In this document: positions 44,671 through 55,889 of the stretch, one piece after another | Layout: every line of letters begins with the position of its first letter | How positions within the stretch are numbered: position 1 is the first letter of the stretch | Origin: Trileptium ribeirensis | Taxonomy: Eukaryota; Nematoda; Enoplea; Enoplida; Thoracostomopsidae | Length of the DNA stretch: 64,000 bases | Reading direction: 5' to 3' | Assembly (NCBI GenBank): GCA_030248225.1 | Contig: JASANE010003748.1 | Span: 1 to 64,000, forward strand | The notes under the pieces: model-generated | The model's database searches: none | Told to the model about the DNA's origin: nothing | What the model saw: only the letters and a program-made list of their open reading frames with translations | Position numbers and translations under genes: made by a program

Positions 44671-47160
44671 AATGAAATTGTCTGAAAGGAAAAAGTTATA
44701 AATAACGTTATAAGTAGCCGGGTCGGGCGTTTTACATTCGACTGGAGCGGTAAGGCCCGTCTTAAAATTAGGTAAAATGAAACACAAAAATTTCTGAGTA
44801 CCTATAGGGAATTTCACACTATTCCGCGTTGATTTATCGTGTTATTTTGATAGGCCCGTTTTTTGAAAGCCAGCGTGTTCAAAGTGCCGGACCAGACAAT
44901 GACGCACATATGGGCAATTGGCATCCGCAAAACAGACACCATGCATATGGGACCTTAACTCTATAGGTCTTCATTGTGTACGGCATCTTGTACCTATGGT
45001 TCCATGCGGGACATGGCGTATGTTATATGAATGCCGGTAGCCCATATGCGAATCATCCATAACCTAAGTGCAAATGTGTAGCACGCCGTTGAAGAACAGA
45101 AGTGTACCCCAAAACGAGTGACTATTCCTTTAGCTGCCATTCTGGTTCAATATCGCCGCTGAATTAAAAAAATATTGTAGTTGAGATTAAACTATATGTG
45201 CCGATATTAAACACAGAAGTGACGGCAATCGCCGAGTCGGAGTGCCTATGTTTAACACTAGAATTTCGCTTGACGGAAAACCCCCAACTAAGTGACGTAA
45301 TTAACCGAGAATGCCGAAAATACCCTAAATTTTGGGATTTCGAAGATACCATGAAATTTCCATACATCAAACGTAAAACTGTTCACACATTCCTGGAAAA
45401 CGGTGTAGTTAATGTACGGTGTCCAATGTATGTGTAGTGAAAAAAGTAACAGAATAAAGCTTGTCAAAGCTTAATTCTCGACGTTTTCGCTTAGCATTAA
45501 AACGTAAAAAATAATCAAAATTTTAATAGAAGTTACGCAGCGTTAACAAACATAATACCAAAAAATAAATACACAACTTACAAAAATTTGGCGCACACCA
45601 ATCTGTAGCGAAAAGAATGACGAATGCGATGATCTATCTTGAGCGGCTGAATTCACAACAGAATAATTTTAACATTCTGAAAAGCTTAGATATGACGGCA
45701 ATACCCGAGTGACGGATTAGACGAGTTTACCCTATTTCAGAAATATTCTGCTGGACGTACTGGCAGGACACATAATTGAACAGTTGTTTTGGTCCGGACC
45801 GCTGCCACCTGTTTTAAATGACAGGCTAATCCGTTCACGGAAAAAAGTAAGCCATACAACTGCACTAGTGAGAATGCCAGAATAAAAACCGGATGCTGCG
45901 AAGCTAAAACCAAAATTGCTATTAACTCCCACTGCCACGACCTGAGCGAGACTCTGGCGGTGTACCAAAATTATACAAGAAGGGCTTTCTATTTCCCTAA
46001 GTCAACTATCACAAATTTTAAACAGGAACAAAAGCTCAATTAAGCAGTATTCAAGATTCCTGACTATACGCCAATAAAAGAACAAAGCAATAAACCCCAA
46101 CCAGGGACTAAGCTGTTCTTTTCCAAGGATATTAAGCCCTATAATTGCCTGCATCACATATTTTGCTGTAGACATGTGAAGCAAAGGAGTGCAGTGACAC
46201 TATATAAACTTGCAAAGAAGTAAATATTAAACTTAAAATTAAAAAAAAAAAGTGGATAAGCTATACCCTATATGGCAAAAACTAGACGTAAATCTGTGCA
46301 GGAGTTACAGAGAAATGAAAATTAGTAAATTAACAAGAGTATCAATAAATTATTACACTATTTAAGTAAAGAAATACATTTACGCGACTGCGCTAGCAAA
46401 TCGTTTGGTACTAAACTAAAACGCTCAGTGTATACTAAACAAAACCATTAGTCGTTTCACAGTAAATACTTTAACTTTTACTATATTAACCATAATAATT
46501 AGGTATACGCATAATTTTGAAAACAAAACAGCTTTATTGCGAACGCAACCCCACACATACTTCATATATATATAGCATTCCTATGATTGGTAAAACCCAT
46601 CGCAGCATTATATTATATATCATGAGTAATGAATAATTATTGAAACTATTTGTAACCCAAAGCCTGAAAAATCAGAAAATCGATTCCACTGTCAAAATTA
46701 ACATTTGGTGTCACAACTCCTATCGTTAACATCATTTAAATGAACTCCAATTAATCGCAGTCCGTGTCCGTGCAATTTCAAACTCAGTTTTCCCTGTTTA
46801 AATCTCCATTTTTCCTGTCTACAAAACGCAAAATTCCCTGCTTCATATTGATGCTTATGTACCCTAAAACATAAAACCTGCTGTATTAAAATTACCTATA
46901 TATTATACAGTGGTTATGCACAATAGAATATCCAAGTTAAATGAATTGCAAGTCGGAGCTCTAGTCTCTAGGACCAGAGAAAATGACCAGACAACCGATT
47001 CTAAAAGGTCGCCATTCAGATGCTTTAAGATGTTTTACGCCAGCATTGTGATTTACTGCAACAATAATAAGGAATAAGTTTCCTGACACTAATAATTTCT
47101 CCATGTCAATTCTCTATTTTTACCTGTTTTCTCTGTTGCCGCAGGGACCCAGCACTAGTT
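44671..47160. other. No gene seen
   Basis: AT-rich DNA upstream of the transposase gene. No inverted terminal repeat pairing with sequence below 41576 was recognised, so transposon boundaries are unknown. Open frames at 45198-45437 (plus) and 45732-45968 (minus) show no domain. Confidence 0.35.
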
Positions 47161-47165
47161 CTATT

Positions 47166-47369
47166 TCATGCATAATTAAATGTTTCCTCAAATTGTTCAG
47201 ATATAAAATTCCACATCAATTTTGCCGCAACATTGTTTATGTAATTCATCATTAACTGATAATTTTCTACGAAGGCGCGACCGATGGTTTTCGACCTAGG
47301 TTTTCTACCCTCGTAAATATAACTTAGGGGTGTATGATCCTTAGGTTGGTAACCTACTCTTACGGACAC
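47166..47369 (-). CDS. Possible exon of unknown function
   Basis: The minus-strand frame reads GYQPKDHTPLSYIYEGRKPR, then TIGRAFVENYQLMMNYINN, and ends EETFNYA before TGA. Residue make-up is protein-like (balanced charge, aromatic residues, no low complexity), unlike most open frames in this AT-rich window. The frame stays open further upstream without a clear start. I recognise no family. It may be a terminal exon, a transposon relic or chance. Confidence 0.25.
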   Translation of the reverse strand: MSVRVGYQPKDHTPLSYIYEGRKPRSKTIGRAFVENYQLMMNYINNVAAKLMWNFISEQFEETFNYA

Positions 47370-49277
47370 CCATGATATAATACATCCATAAAATATATAT
47401 AATAATAAATGTTATGAAAATTCTTTATGAACAAAAGTTTTAGTATGAATAAATGTGTAAATACATAAAAGAGTACATTATATGTGTTCAGTTCCCATTT
47501 TTATCGTTAAATTTAATCAAAATGTCCGAAATTTTCAATTATAAACGCGAAATGTTTGCACAAAAGGATTGTAAATGAAACCTCGCACAACCATGACATT
47601 ATATATTACAGGTAGCGCAATGTTTTAGAAGGCGATAAATCCCATTGGCAGTGTATTATAATAGTATATATCATACATCTTACATGTTATACATTTTTTC
47701 TTACATCAGTACATGTTATACATTATTTCAACTTTACCTGACTAAAGCGCATAGTGTTTATTGGGATAGAGGACGATGAAATTCATATAGCGAAAGTACT
47801 GCTACGGTTCGAAAGCAACGAAGCCCATCGCGTGTGCTTTCCAAATAAATTATGAATTCGAACAGTTCTGCAAATTATCACCTACATGCATGGATTCAGC
47901 TAACACTAGTTCTCTAAAAGAAATTGCTTTACCCAAAATCGAAACCGAATATACTCAAAATCTTAGGCGTTCGTAGATTACTTTCAATTTCGGGTCATCA
48001 ATTTTTGACACAATATCGCTGAGTTAGTTTCTTTTAGTTAAATCTACCGATGCGGCGGTTTCTATGTATCTAACTGCCACAAACACAACTGAAATGTATC
48101 TTAATTTTTAATTATCACAAAGGACAGGAAAAAAGTTAAGAAAAATACATTTAAAATATTATGATGCATAACTAGCGACCGATTTATATTATGCAGATAA
48201 ACCAAGAATATGCACATCGCAGACACATTACAATATTGTTATTAATTTATCCTCACCACCATGTATATTATAATAAACTGTGGTTAAATATAAGACTAAA
48301 AATGATATTAAAGTGCACTAGGTATGATCACGTGCAGCACGTTCAACTACTCTTGGTCCCAGGCCCCTCAGAGCCATACACGGTGAAAGCACTATAAGTA
48401 CATTTATACGGCTGTGACTACATTGGAGGATACGCGTTATGTGGTATGTGGCTTAAACATTTACCACAGCCAGCCAATCAATAAACTTACATAGCTAAAA
48501 ACTGAGCCAAATCACTCTTAATATAACAACCACTGAAGCGCCTTTGGTTTGAGTCTTGATGTAACAGCAATCCTGGACAAGACAGAATGTGCAATCACAA
48601 AAGCGGCAGCGAATATTGTAAGATTGAATCCCAATAATAGACCATTATATTTGAGTACGGATTAACAGAAGACAACCTCTGGGCCAGCACAAAGTTATGA
48701 TTACGAGAACAAATTTTGAATACCGCTATTGAAAATAATAAATCCTTCTCATTCTCGCTTAAGCCATTGCTCCAACTCGTCTTGGCGATATTGAGCTACA
48801 ACAGTACACTCAACTGTCTTGCTATTTTTAGACTAACCAAGTAATATAACCGGAGGGATAATAAAAAAATAAGAACTTATGAAAAATTTTCGGAAAATTC
48901 CGTTTCAATAGCGGCTAAGCAAAAATTTGACGTTAAGCGCTTGTCATAATAAGCGTTCAAATTATTATGAAGTATATACATAAATCATTTAATAAAGCTG
49001 CACGGATTCCTACTTTCTGTATGTAATAAGCTAATACCCAAAAACATAATAGCTTCCAAAAATATATAGCATATACGTAAGATATATAGGCAACTACTTA
49101 ATATTAAATTAAATGTTATATATGTATATAATAAATTTAAACCCAATCTATGCCAAAAATTATAAAATAACATGAAAACCCCTGACACCGCTTATAACTA
49201 TTTTGACGACGTTTATATGTTGCTCCGTAAATACCGCCATTTGAAGGCAATTTTGTTTGACAATTTCTTCTTAATTT
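47370..49277. repeat. AT-rich DNA with a possible LINE scrap
   Basis: Around 48570-48650 the plus strand reads LDKTECAITKAAANIVRLNP, faintly like the post-YADD part of a LINE (K.E...). It is too short to place. Nothing else is seen, including no clear polyadenylation signal just after the galectin stop at 49278. Confidence 0.2.
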
Positions 49278-49388
49278 TTACCAATGAATTCCCTGAATAT
49301 CGACGTCTCCTTCGATGACCAGATTATCCGCTGATCCTGGCGGAAGACGATGGCGGAAGGTGCAGAACTCCTGACCGTCAACGTAAAC
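49278..49388 (-). CDS. Galectin gene B, last exon
   Basis: The minus strand reads 36 codons and TAA: VYVDGQEFCTFRHRLPP, then GSADNLVIEGDVDIQGIHW and stop. The acceptor is TTCTCTAG and the phase is 0. This is a textbook C-terminal end of a galectin CRD: VYVDG..F..F.HR.P followed by L.I.GDV.I..I.W. The preceding exon at 54918-54793 ends in DLYR and joins in frame. Because it ends the gene with no further CRD, gene B stops here and gene A is a separate gene further along the same strand. Confidence 0.92.
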   Translation of the reverse strand, partial: VYVDGQEFCTFRHRLPPGSADNLVIEGDVDIQGIHW

Positions 49389-52130
49389 CTAGAGAATAAG
49401 AATAAATATTCTGCAGCTGACAAAAAAGCATGTGGTGTAAAACATTTATATTTTGTCACACGAAGTCAAATAGAATTATAAATCGTATAAAAGAACATAA
49501 GTCATCAGAAAATAATTTAGCGTTTTCTGCTGTTTAGGCGAGCCAAATGACTGAAGAACCTGACGCGCATATTTCGGGCCAAATGACTGAAGAACCTGAC
49601 GCGGGATTGAAACCAAAATTAGGTTTTAGCCAAAATCAATGTACACTTGGGTTAATTTCACCGATTTCTGCATCCCTACCAAGGATACAATGCATTGAAA
49701 ATTCGGAATTCGCGTAACCCTTGTGCAAAGTTTACCCAACCTCCTCTAGACCGCTACATTCGTTTTGGTAGCTTTGTATTATTTTCAGTAGACTCGCAAT
49801 TGATTTAACGGCTGTATAGCTGACAGGAGACCGGAATTAAGTTTTATCGCAGGGATCCCATATCCCCTTGGCCATCGTGTAAATGTCATCACTAGTGTTG
49901 TTGGGTAAGCCCTAAATCACACACCCATTAATATGATGAAAACAAATTTTGGACACGTTCTGTGCGCTGGTGCTACGCGCACACTATAATCGCTTTGATA
50001 AGAGAATTTAAGCGAAAGAAAATAAGAATAAGAGCAAAAAATTCTGGGGTGGCGGGGCGCTGTGCAATCGAAAAATTGTATTAAAGGGGGAGACAGCACA
50101 TCTTGCAACCATTGTACGGTTATGTGCATGATGGCTACTATGAGTTTCTATATCCGTACATGCAAACCTATTTAACGAATAGGTGGATGGACCTGCATAC
50201 GCGTAGCCCAGGCATATATCACTATATATACATAATTGATCAACGTGGAAAATTTTCGGACCGGGCCCCAGACGCATTTCTAAATACATTCATGATTGAC
50301 CAACTTGCTATTTTTCTGATGACCTATTTGGCAATCCCTCTTTTTCATATTCCTGCGGGGACGCGTATCCTCATCCATTTGCGTCCATGCGCTTTGGTTT
50401 TTGACATTGGTTATAGTAGCGACATACAGAATACTTGCGAGTACTGTTTTTGCAACATGAAAACCTACATATAATCCATGATGATGAAACTAGTTTTGCA
50501 TCAGCCTAGTTGGCTGTCTCGATAAGCTAAATTTAAATGCTACAAAATACGATGATCCGAAACACCGTAACGCGGAAATAGGCAGGATGTGATTAACATA
50601 CATTCGCAACTCCCGAGAACAAACTTTTAATAAAGAATTGACAATTATTTTATTATTTTATATTAAATAATGCAACTTATGATGTTATCGAGAAAAATAA
50701 CGACCAACAAAATTTCTTGCAATATGTACACCTATTATATAAATATTTTAATATCCGGATGGCCCCTTACACGCCAATATATAAAATTTGCTCATTCGTA
50801 AACAGCTCTGTTTATTTTGTGTACATTTATTATCAAACAAACAACTTATTATTATTATAACAACAACAAAACAGATTCACCGTCTCATTGCTACGACGCT
50901 TAGTCATACAAAACATCGCCCAATCGATTCATTGCTATTTTTCACATTCTTATTATATATATATTATTATTAAACCATTGGAAATTGTGCAACAAACGAT
51001 GCGCTGCAGAATAAATAACAAACAGAGCAAAACTCGAGAAATATGCAACCGAGTTAGATGACTGAGGAGAGTAACTAGTCTTGTTGTACCGGCTGGAAAA
51101 GCGGTGATTTTCGGTGCTACTGGAAGACCGGAATAGTGCAAAAAAATAGCTCACTAATACGCACCATTTTATGGAACCATCATGAAAAGTCATGAAAGTG
51201 GCAATTTTTAAAAAACTTCACAAATTGAGTCTGGCGTAGGTTCCGGCGTTATGTTACTGTTGCCATGCACACAAATAGTGTACATTCGCGTAACTTCGTT
51301 GCAGGCATATATTATCCTTCAGCATAAATTTTTTTCAAAAAGTGAGGTTCAAACTCCCGGGCCACCCCCACATCATCTCCGTTTTTGGGGGGCACATGTA
51401 TTATAAATCACCAGCAATTCCAGATTGGCCCCGAATTGAAAACGTCAGTAATTATTTTCGAGTTTGCAACCTAGAAGCTCACGTCACTTCTTGCCGCATT
51501 AATTTTGTTCAAGTGTGATTGGGCTCTGTGCACTTGTTTAATGTATTGTGCGGGAGCAGAAACGGCAAAAGTACTCCCGTGCTCCGGCTGTCAGCGGGGC
51601 ACTATATGCGACAGAGTAACATAGTAAAGGCTAAATGGGACGAGCGCTCCGCACATCGTGACAGCGCTCCGAGATTTGTGAATGTCCATTTGTTAAAGTG
51701 TTTTCGAAATTCGAGAACGCTGAAACTATTTGAACACAGCACTTTCTGTCGTGACGCAGTGCTGCATAAAAATGTACCAATCGAATGTTGCAAGTATGGG
51801 TTGGCAGTATCGCACCCACGCATCATGAGCATCGTATTGTACATAAATTGTAGCACCAAATTCTCTAAAGTTCACCATTTGTATTTATGAATCAAAATGA
51901 GCACTCGTCTAGGGAAAACTTGTACAGTAGCCTAATAAGTGACGACCAAGATGTACTATCGATACCGCACGTCTAAGCTTCGCATTTTATACAGGATTAG
52001 ACTAAGCCCAAGACTAAGTGGGGGCTGCCGCGCACCCGCTCTAAGCTGTCCTTTCCTCTAAACATATACACCATTAATTGTGGATAAACAGACTTTCTCT
52101 ACGTGATTTCGATTAGTGGATTATAAACAT
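49389..52130. other. Intron of galectin gene B
   Basis: A short tandem duplication is present at 49542-49603: GCCAAATGACTGAAGAACCT at 49542 and again at 49578, period 36 bp. Open frames at 50103-50474 and 51519-51890 (plus strand) are domain-free. No exon on the minus strand. Confidence 0.4.
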
Positions 52131-52131
52131 A

Positions 52132-53115
52132 ACTAGTAACTCTACCGAGATTGCAGAACGTAGTGAAGCATAGGTACACCCACGCCTATGCCTTTTGCGT
52201 ACACATGAAATCAGCTCTCGATAGCATTCGTCGATATGCTATATGTGGACATCACACAATACCAGCACAAGTTACAACAAAACTAACACCGGCAATGAAT
52301 TTCCCATGCCCCAAAACCACCAGGTGTAACTTATCAGCCGCCCAGGACGTTAGAACAAATTTTTGAATTTTGGGTCAGGGAACCAATGGGGCACCATACC
52401 TCAAACCCCATAACTGTCGAACCCATTTATCATTTCACTATGAAATAAAACCAACCAGAGAAATAAATTCTAATGTTAAGATAAAAATAACCTTGCTTCC
52501 GTGAAGAGTATTAAAAACCCTCATTTTGACCTATGGCCCCGAAACATGGGGCAATAAAACCGGGTACCCATGGAGCCATGGGTCGCAGGGTAAAACCGGC
52601 AATGAGTTTCCCATGCCCGAAAACCCCCAGGCAAAACTTATCAGCCGCCCAAGACCTCATAACAAAATTTCAAATTTTGGGTCGAGGAACCATTGGGGCG
52701 CCATACCCCCGTACCTCAAACCCCATAAATCCAGAACCGGAGCCTTAATCGAAAAACAAAAAAAGAAGCATCGGCATTTATCATTTTACTATAAAATAAA
52801 ACCATCCAGAGAAAAAAAATTCGATAGTAAAGATACGAATAACCTTGCTTCCGTGAAGGTACTAAAATGGAGTAAAATAGGGCAAAAACACACACATTTT
52901 GACCCCTGACCCCGGAACCAGACCCCAAATAAAAAACGCTCGGGGTTGTGCACGGTAAATCGACTATGCCGGTTCGACTGAGCCCAAAATCATGAAAATC
53001 GGTTAAGGCGTTATCGACTTATGGCCGGTCACACACATACGGACGGAATTTAAAAGATTTCACCCCTGCAACACACAATCTCCACTACGTTTCACTACGT
53101 TCTGATTATATAATA
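52132..53115 (+). mobile_element. Dispersed element X, copy 2
   Basis: The left edge shared with copy 3 is ACTAGTAACTCTACCGAGAT, followed by TGCAGAACGTAGTGAAGCAT. The right edge is CACAATCTCCACTACG...GTTCTGATTAT. CAGAACGTAGTG near the left end is the inverse of CACTACGTTCTG at the right end, a possible short inverted repeat. The internal repeat has two units about 306 bp apart (GGAACCAATGGGGCACCATA near 52379, GGAACCATTGGGGCGCCATA near 52685). It sits in the intron of galectin gene B. No coding domain. Confidence 0.72.
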
Positions 53116-53514
53116 TAATTTAAGTGCTAGGATGGAAAACATCAAGCCAATGCTGTACGGAGCAGATGAAAATCTCCGATAAATTTAAGGCCACAACATC
53201 CGTAATATCCTTCAACGTAAATTCTGTATTCACACTGTCTCCCAATAGTTGTATTTACGGTCACTATAGATACGTGTATAAGCCAGTATCCAATGCTTAA
53301 TCTGATCAAACAGATCGAAACTGTACAGCGGATCAATCAGTCACCGCACAGAAAAAGCTTAGTTTGAAACAGTGATGAAGGGAGAACCTTTTGCCAATAA
53401 GCCATGGGCCTATATATGTTTTAATTGAATTCTGAGCGTAGTGGGTGAAACGTTCGAAGCAAATATTTTTGCTAGTCATATAATGATAAAATTTGACAAT
53501 GTACGTTATTGACG
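53116..53514. other. Intron of galectin gene B; nothing seen
   Basis: Short AT-rich gap between element X copy 2 and family W copy 3. Confidence 0.35.
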
Positions 53515-54135
53515 TTTTTTGAATTGACAAGTATAACTCAAATCTGGCTGGGCAGATTTATTCGCGCGATAGCTAATTTGAAAGCACTAATTGTTTGTTC
53601 GCTTTAAGTGTACGCGAAACCGGATTCCAACATCTTCCGTCCCTCCCAAAAACCGGAGCCCGAAAAGTCACGTTACCTCCACGAATAGTGAAGATAGCTG
53701 GGCAAATTTGGCTCATGTTATAGAATAGATAAAATATCCTATAAGACATGAATAAACTTCTTTAAGACGTGTATAATGTTTTGCTATGCGTATATTTAGC
53801 ATGTAGGATTTGGGCCCAAAAAAGGTTTTCAAATAGGCCCTCGATACCTAAAATACACGAAAAGGGCAATATCACCGGAAGTGCTGGCGTTGCATATTAG
53901 AATTTTTGAACTTATTTTGTAAAGCAATTCACCGTCTGCGTAGCTGTACATGGTGTCTTGCTATTGTCATTATTTATCCTGCACATCGAGGACAAAATGG
54001 GTCCATGACACCCAAAATACAAGAAAATATCATTATCTCCGTAACTTGAGCTATATACATTGGCTCTAATTGGTTCCATTTTGTAGAGCAATTGATGGTT
54101 TATGTAATCTCAATTCATCCATTATATATCTGTAA
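53515..54135 (-). mobile_element. Tandem-core element, family W, copy 3
   Basis: Reverse-oriented. The core is at 53525-53760 (plus strand: AAGTATAACTCAAATCTGGC, then GGATTCCAACATCTTCC). About two monomers lie at 53800-54100 (TTGCTATTGTCATTATTTAT near 53958, and TCTCCGTAACTTGAGCTATA near 54037). Just left is GAATTCTGAGCGTAGTGGGTG near 53426, resembling the GAATTCTGAGTGAATG edge of copy 2. Confidence 0.65.
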
Positions 54136-54792
54136 TTGTAAGTCCCCAAATACGTAATAAGCGGGTATATCAAATTAACTATTCAAACAATCGGCTAATA
54201 TTCAACTCATTTTGTACGTTGATGCTCAATATATACAACTTTACCGGTGCATCTCTAAATTACATATTCGGCACTCAGAATTCACCAATTTGGCGAGCTA
54301 CTAATTATGCTGCCCCGAGGTGTATCAGGCAATTGCATTGTTTACCACTTAAAGCAGCAGCTATGGTTTTATCCAATCTACGCGTTGCGGGCTCACTGGC
54401 ATTTTTATAGCTTTACTGGCTTCGGCTACAAACGGGTGTCCGCCAGTGAAATTTACAACTCTGCGGTTTAATGCTATAAATAATTACATAATTTTCTGGT
54501 AAAATGCAAAAATGCTTAGAAAAATTTGACACCATGTTTAAAAAAACCCCTATTCCGAAACTAAAAAAATATTAGTTTAATATTTGAACTGCAGTCATAG
54601 ACATCTTCGAGACGATTTATTTTACCACGTTGCATTGAAAAATAATATATAAACTTCGACAAAGTTTAGATTTAGAAACCCCGAGCTAAACCGGTGAGAG
54701 CCCAAAAGTTCCAACGAAGAAATATATACCGCATATCCCTCCAGCTAGACATGATTATATGCTCGGCAAAGTAAAAATACAAGGATACGTAC

Positions 54793-54918
54793 GCGGTACA
54801 AATCTTCCTCGCATTTGACTAGCATGTCAAAACATCGATCCTTAGTAAACGGGAGATCTCCGTCCTTTTCTTCGACGTCGTCCCATGAGCCACCGCGACA
54901 CGTGTTTCGAATAACTTT
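54793..54918 (-). CDS. Galectin gene B, penultimate exon
   Basis: The minus strand reads 42 codons in phase 0: KVIRNTCRGGSWDDVEEK, then DGDLPFTKDRCFDML and VKCEEDLYR before GTACGT; the acceptor is TGCTTTTAG. It carries V.RN, the sugar-stacking tryptophan (SW where WG is usual), the glutamate pair, and the LPF.K...FD.LVK strand. The residue after the glutamates is lysine, a conservative change from the usual arginine. The glycine after tryptophan is replaced and two residues are inserted before EE, so the binding loop differs from gene A CRD2. Confidence 0.9.
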
Positions 54919-55631
54919 CTAAAAGCAAACAAAAAAAACAATATTATAAGCCAAACTTTTATTACGTAATGTATCGTTCTTAAATATATGTTAGAGCCAG
55001 CAACTGCACAAGAATAACAATATATAATTGTTTGAAATGCCCTATTTTGTCATCATATCATAAACAAAGCCACACTATATTTAGACGAATATCTTTAAAA
55101 CTAGTTATGGGGCACATCCTTCATACCACAGATGCAGGCATGTAGGCGAATAGCGCTAACTAAATATAAAAGTATAGCGGTAATGTCTGCACACGCAAAC
55201 ACATAATAGGATTTGTATCCCAGATTATAGAATTAGAAATTTTTAGATTTGTTTCCAATTAAATATATTAATGGTGCCACAGAAATTTAGAGATATTACA
55301 TATTATGCCACCTAAGGGGCAAACACATCACAATTGCAAACTTCGGACCCATCTGAACGTAGATACAGCACTGTATAGGCACATCTGCGTTATAGTGAAT
55401 GCTTCATTTTTCCAAAAATAGCAAAATTTTACTGTGGGAATGAGCCGAGGTCCCCTACAAGACATTGAAGGAACTGAAAATACCTAGGAAGTTAGTTGTA
55501 CTAGAGGACCATAATAAACTGTACTTGTCAGAAAATGTCAAACATGTGTGTAATTAAACGACTGGCTGTGATTAGGAAGAAAAAATTCATCCCAATGGGG
55601 GAAATTTCGCGAATTTAGTAGCGCTGCAAAC
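54919..55631. other. Intron of galectin gene B; nothing seen
   Basis: AT-rich. No upstream galectin exon recognised on the minus strand. Confidence 0.35.
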
Positions 55632-55765
55632 CACTTGAAGGCAGGGACAGGACCGAGGTCAAATTTAGGAATGTACTTGGCTCAACCCCGGCCGCAGGGC
55701 AGCAAATTTAGACCCGGACCGGGGCAACGTCGAAGCCCCGAGGTAAAATTTAGATGCCGGGGCTA
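55632..55765. repeat. GC-rich degenerate tandem repeat
   Basis: CCGAGGTCAAATTTAGGA, GGCAGCAAATTTAGACCC and CCGAGGTAAAATTTAGATGC recur at spacings of about 50 bases in a GC-rich patch. A 74-codon open frame spans it and has no domain. Confidence 0.45.
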
Positions 55766-55889
55766 CTGCTTCAGAAAAAAATATTTTTGGTACCAAATTA
55801 GTAGAACAGATGAACAATCTGGAGCTTTAGCCGAAGTTAATATGCTTTCTGCTAACTAGGACAGTGCAAATTCCACGGCACCTTCTTGA

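Larger units (their letters stand above)
49278..54918 (-). other. Galectin gene B, span of the two recognised exons
   Basis: The two exons (54918-54793 and 49388-49278) are separated by a 5.4-kb intron and give 78 codons, the last two thirds of one CRD. The earlier exons, including the H.NPR-bearing one, were looked for on the minus strand between 54919 and 64000 and not recognised; they may lie beyond the window. The exon boundaries match CRD2 of gene A, so this is probably also a C-terminal CRD of a two-domain galectin, and A and B are likely tandem paralogues. Confidence 0.75.

Noticed and set aside
49501..49610. CRISPR-like direct repeats
   Set aside because: Only two units with a 36-bp period in an intron of an animal gene; it is a tandem duplication.
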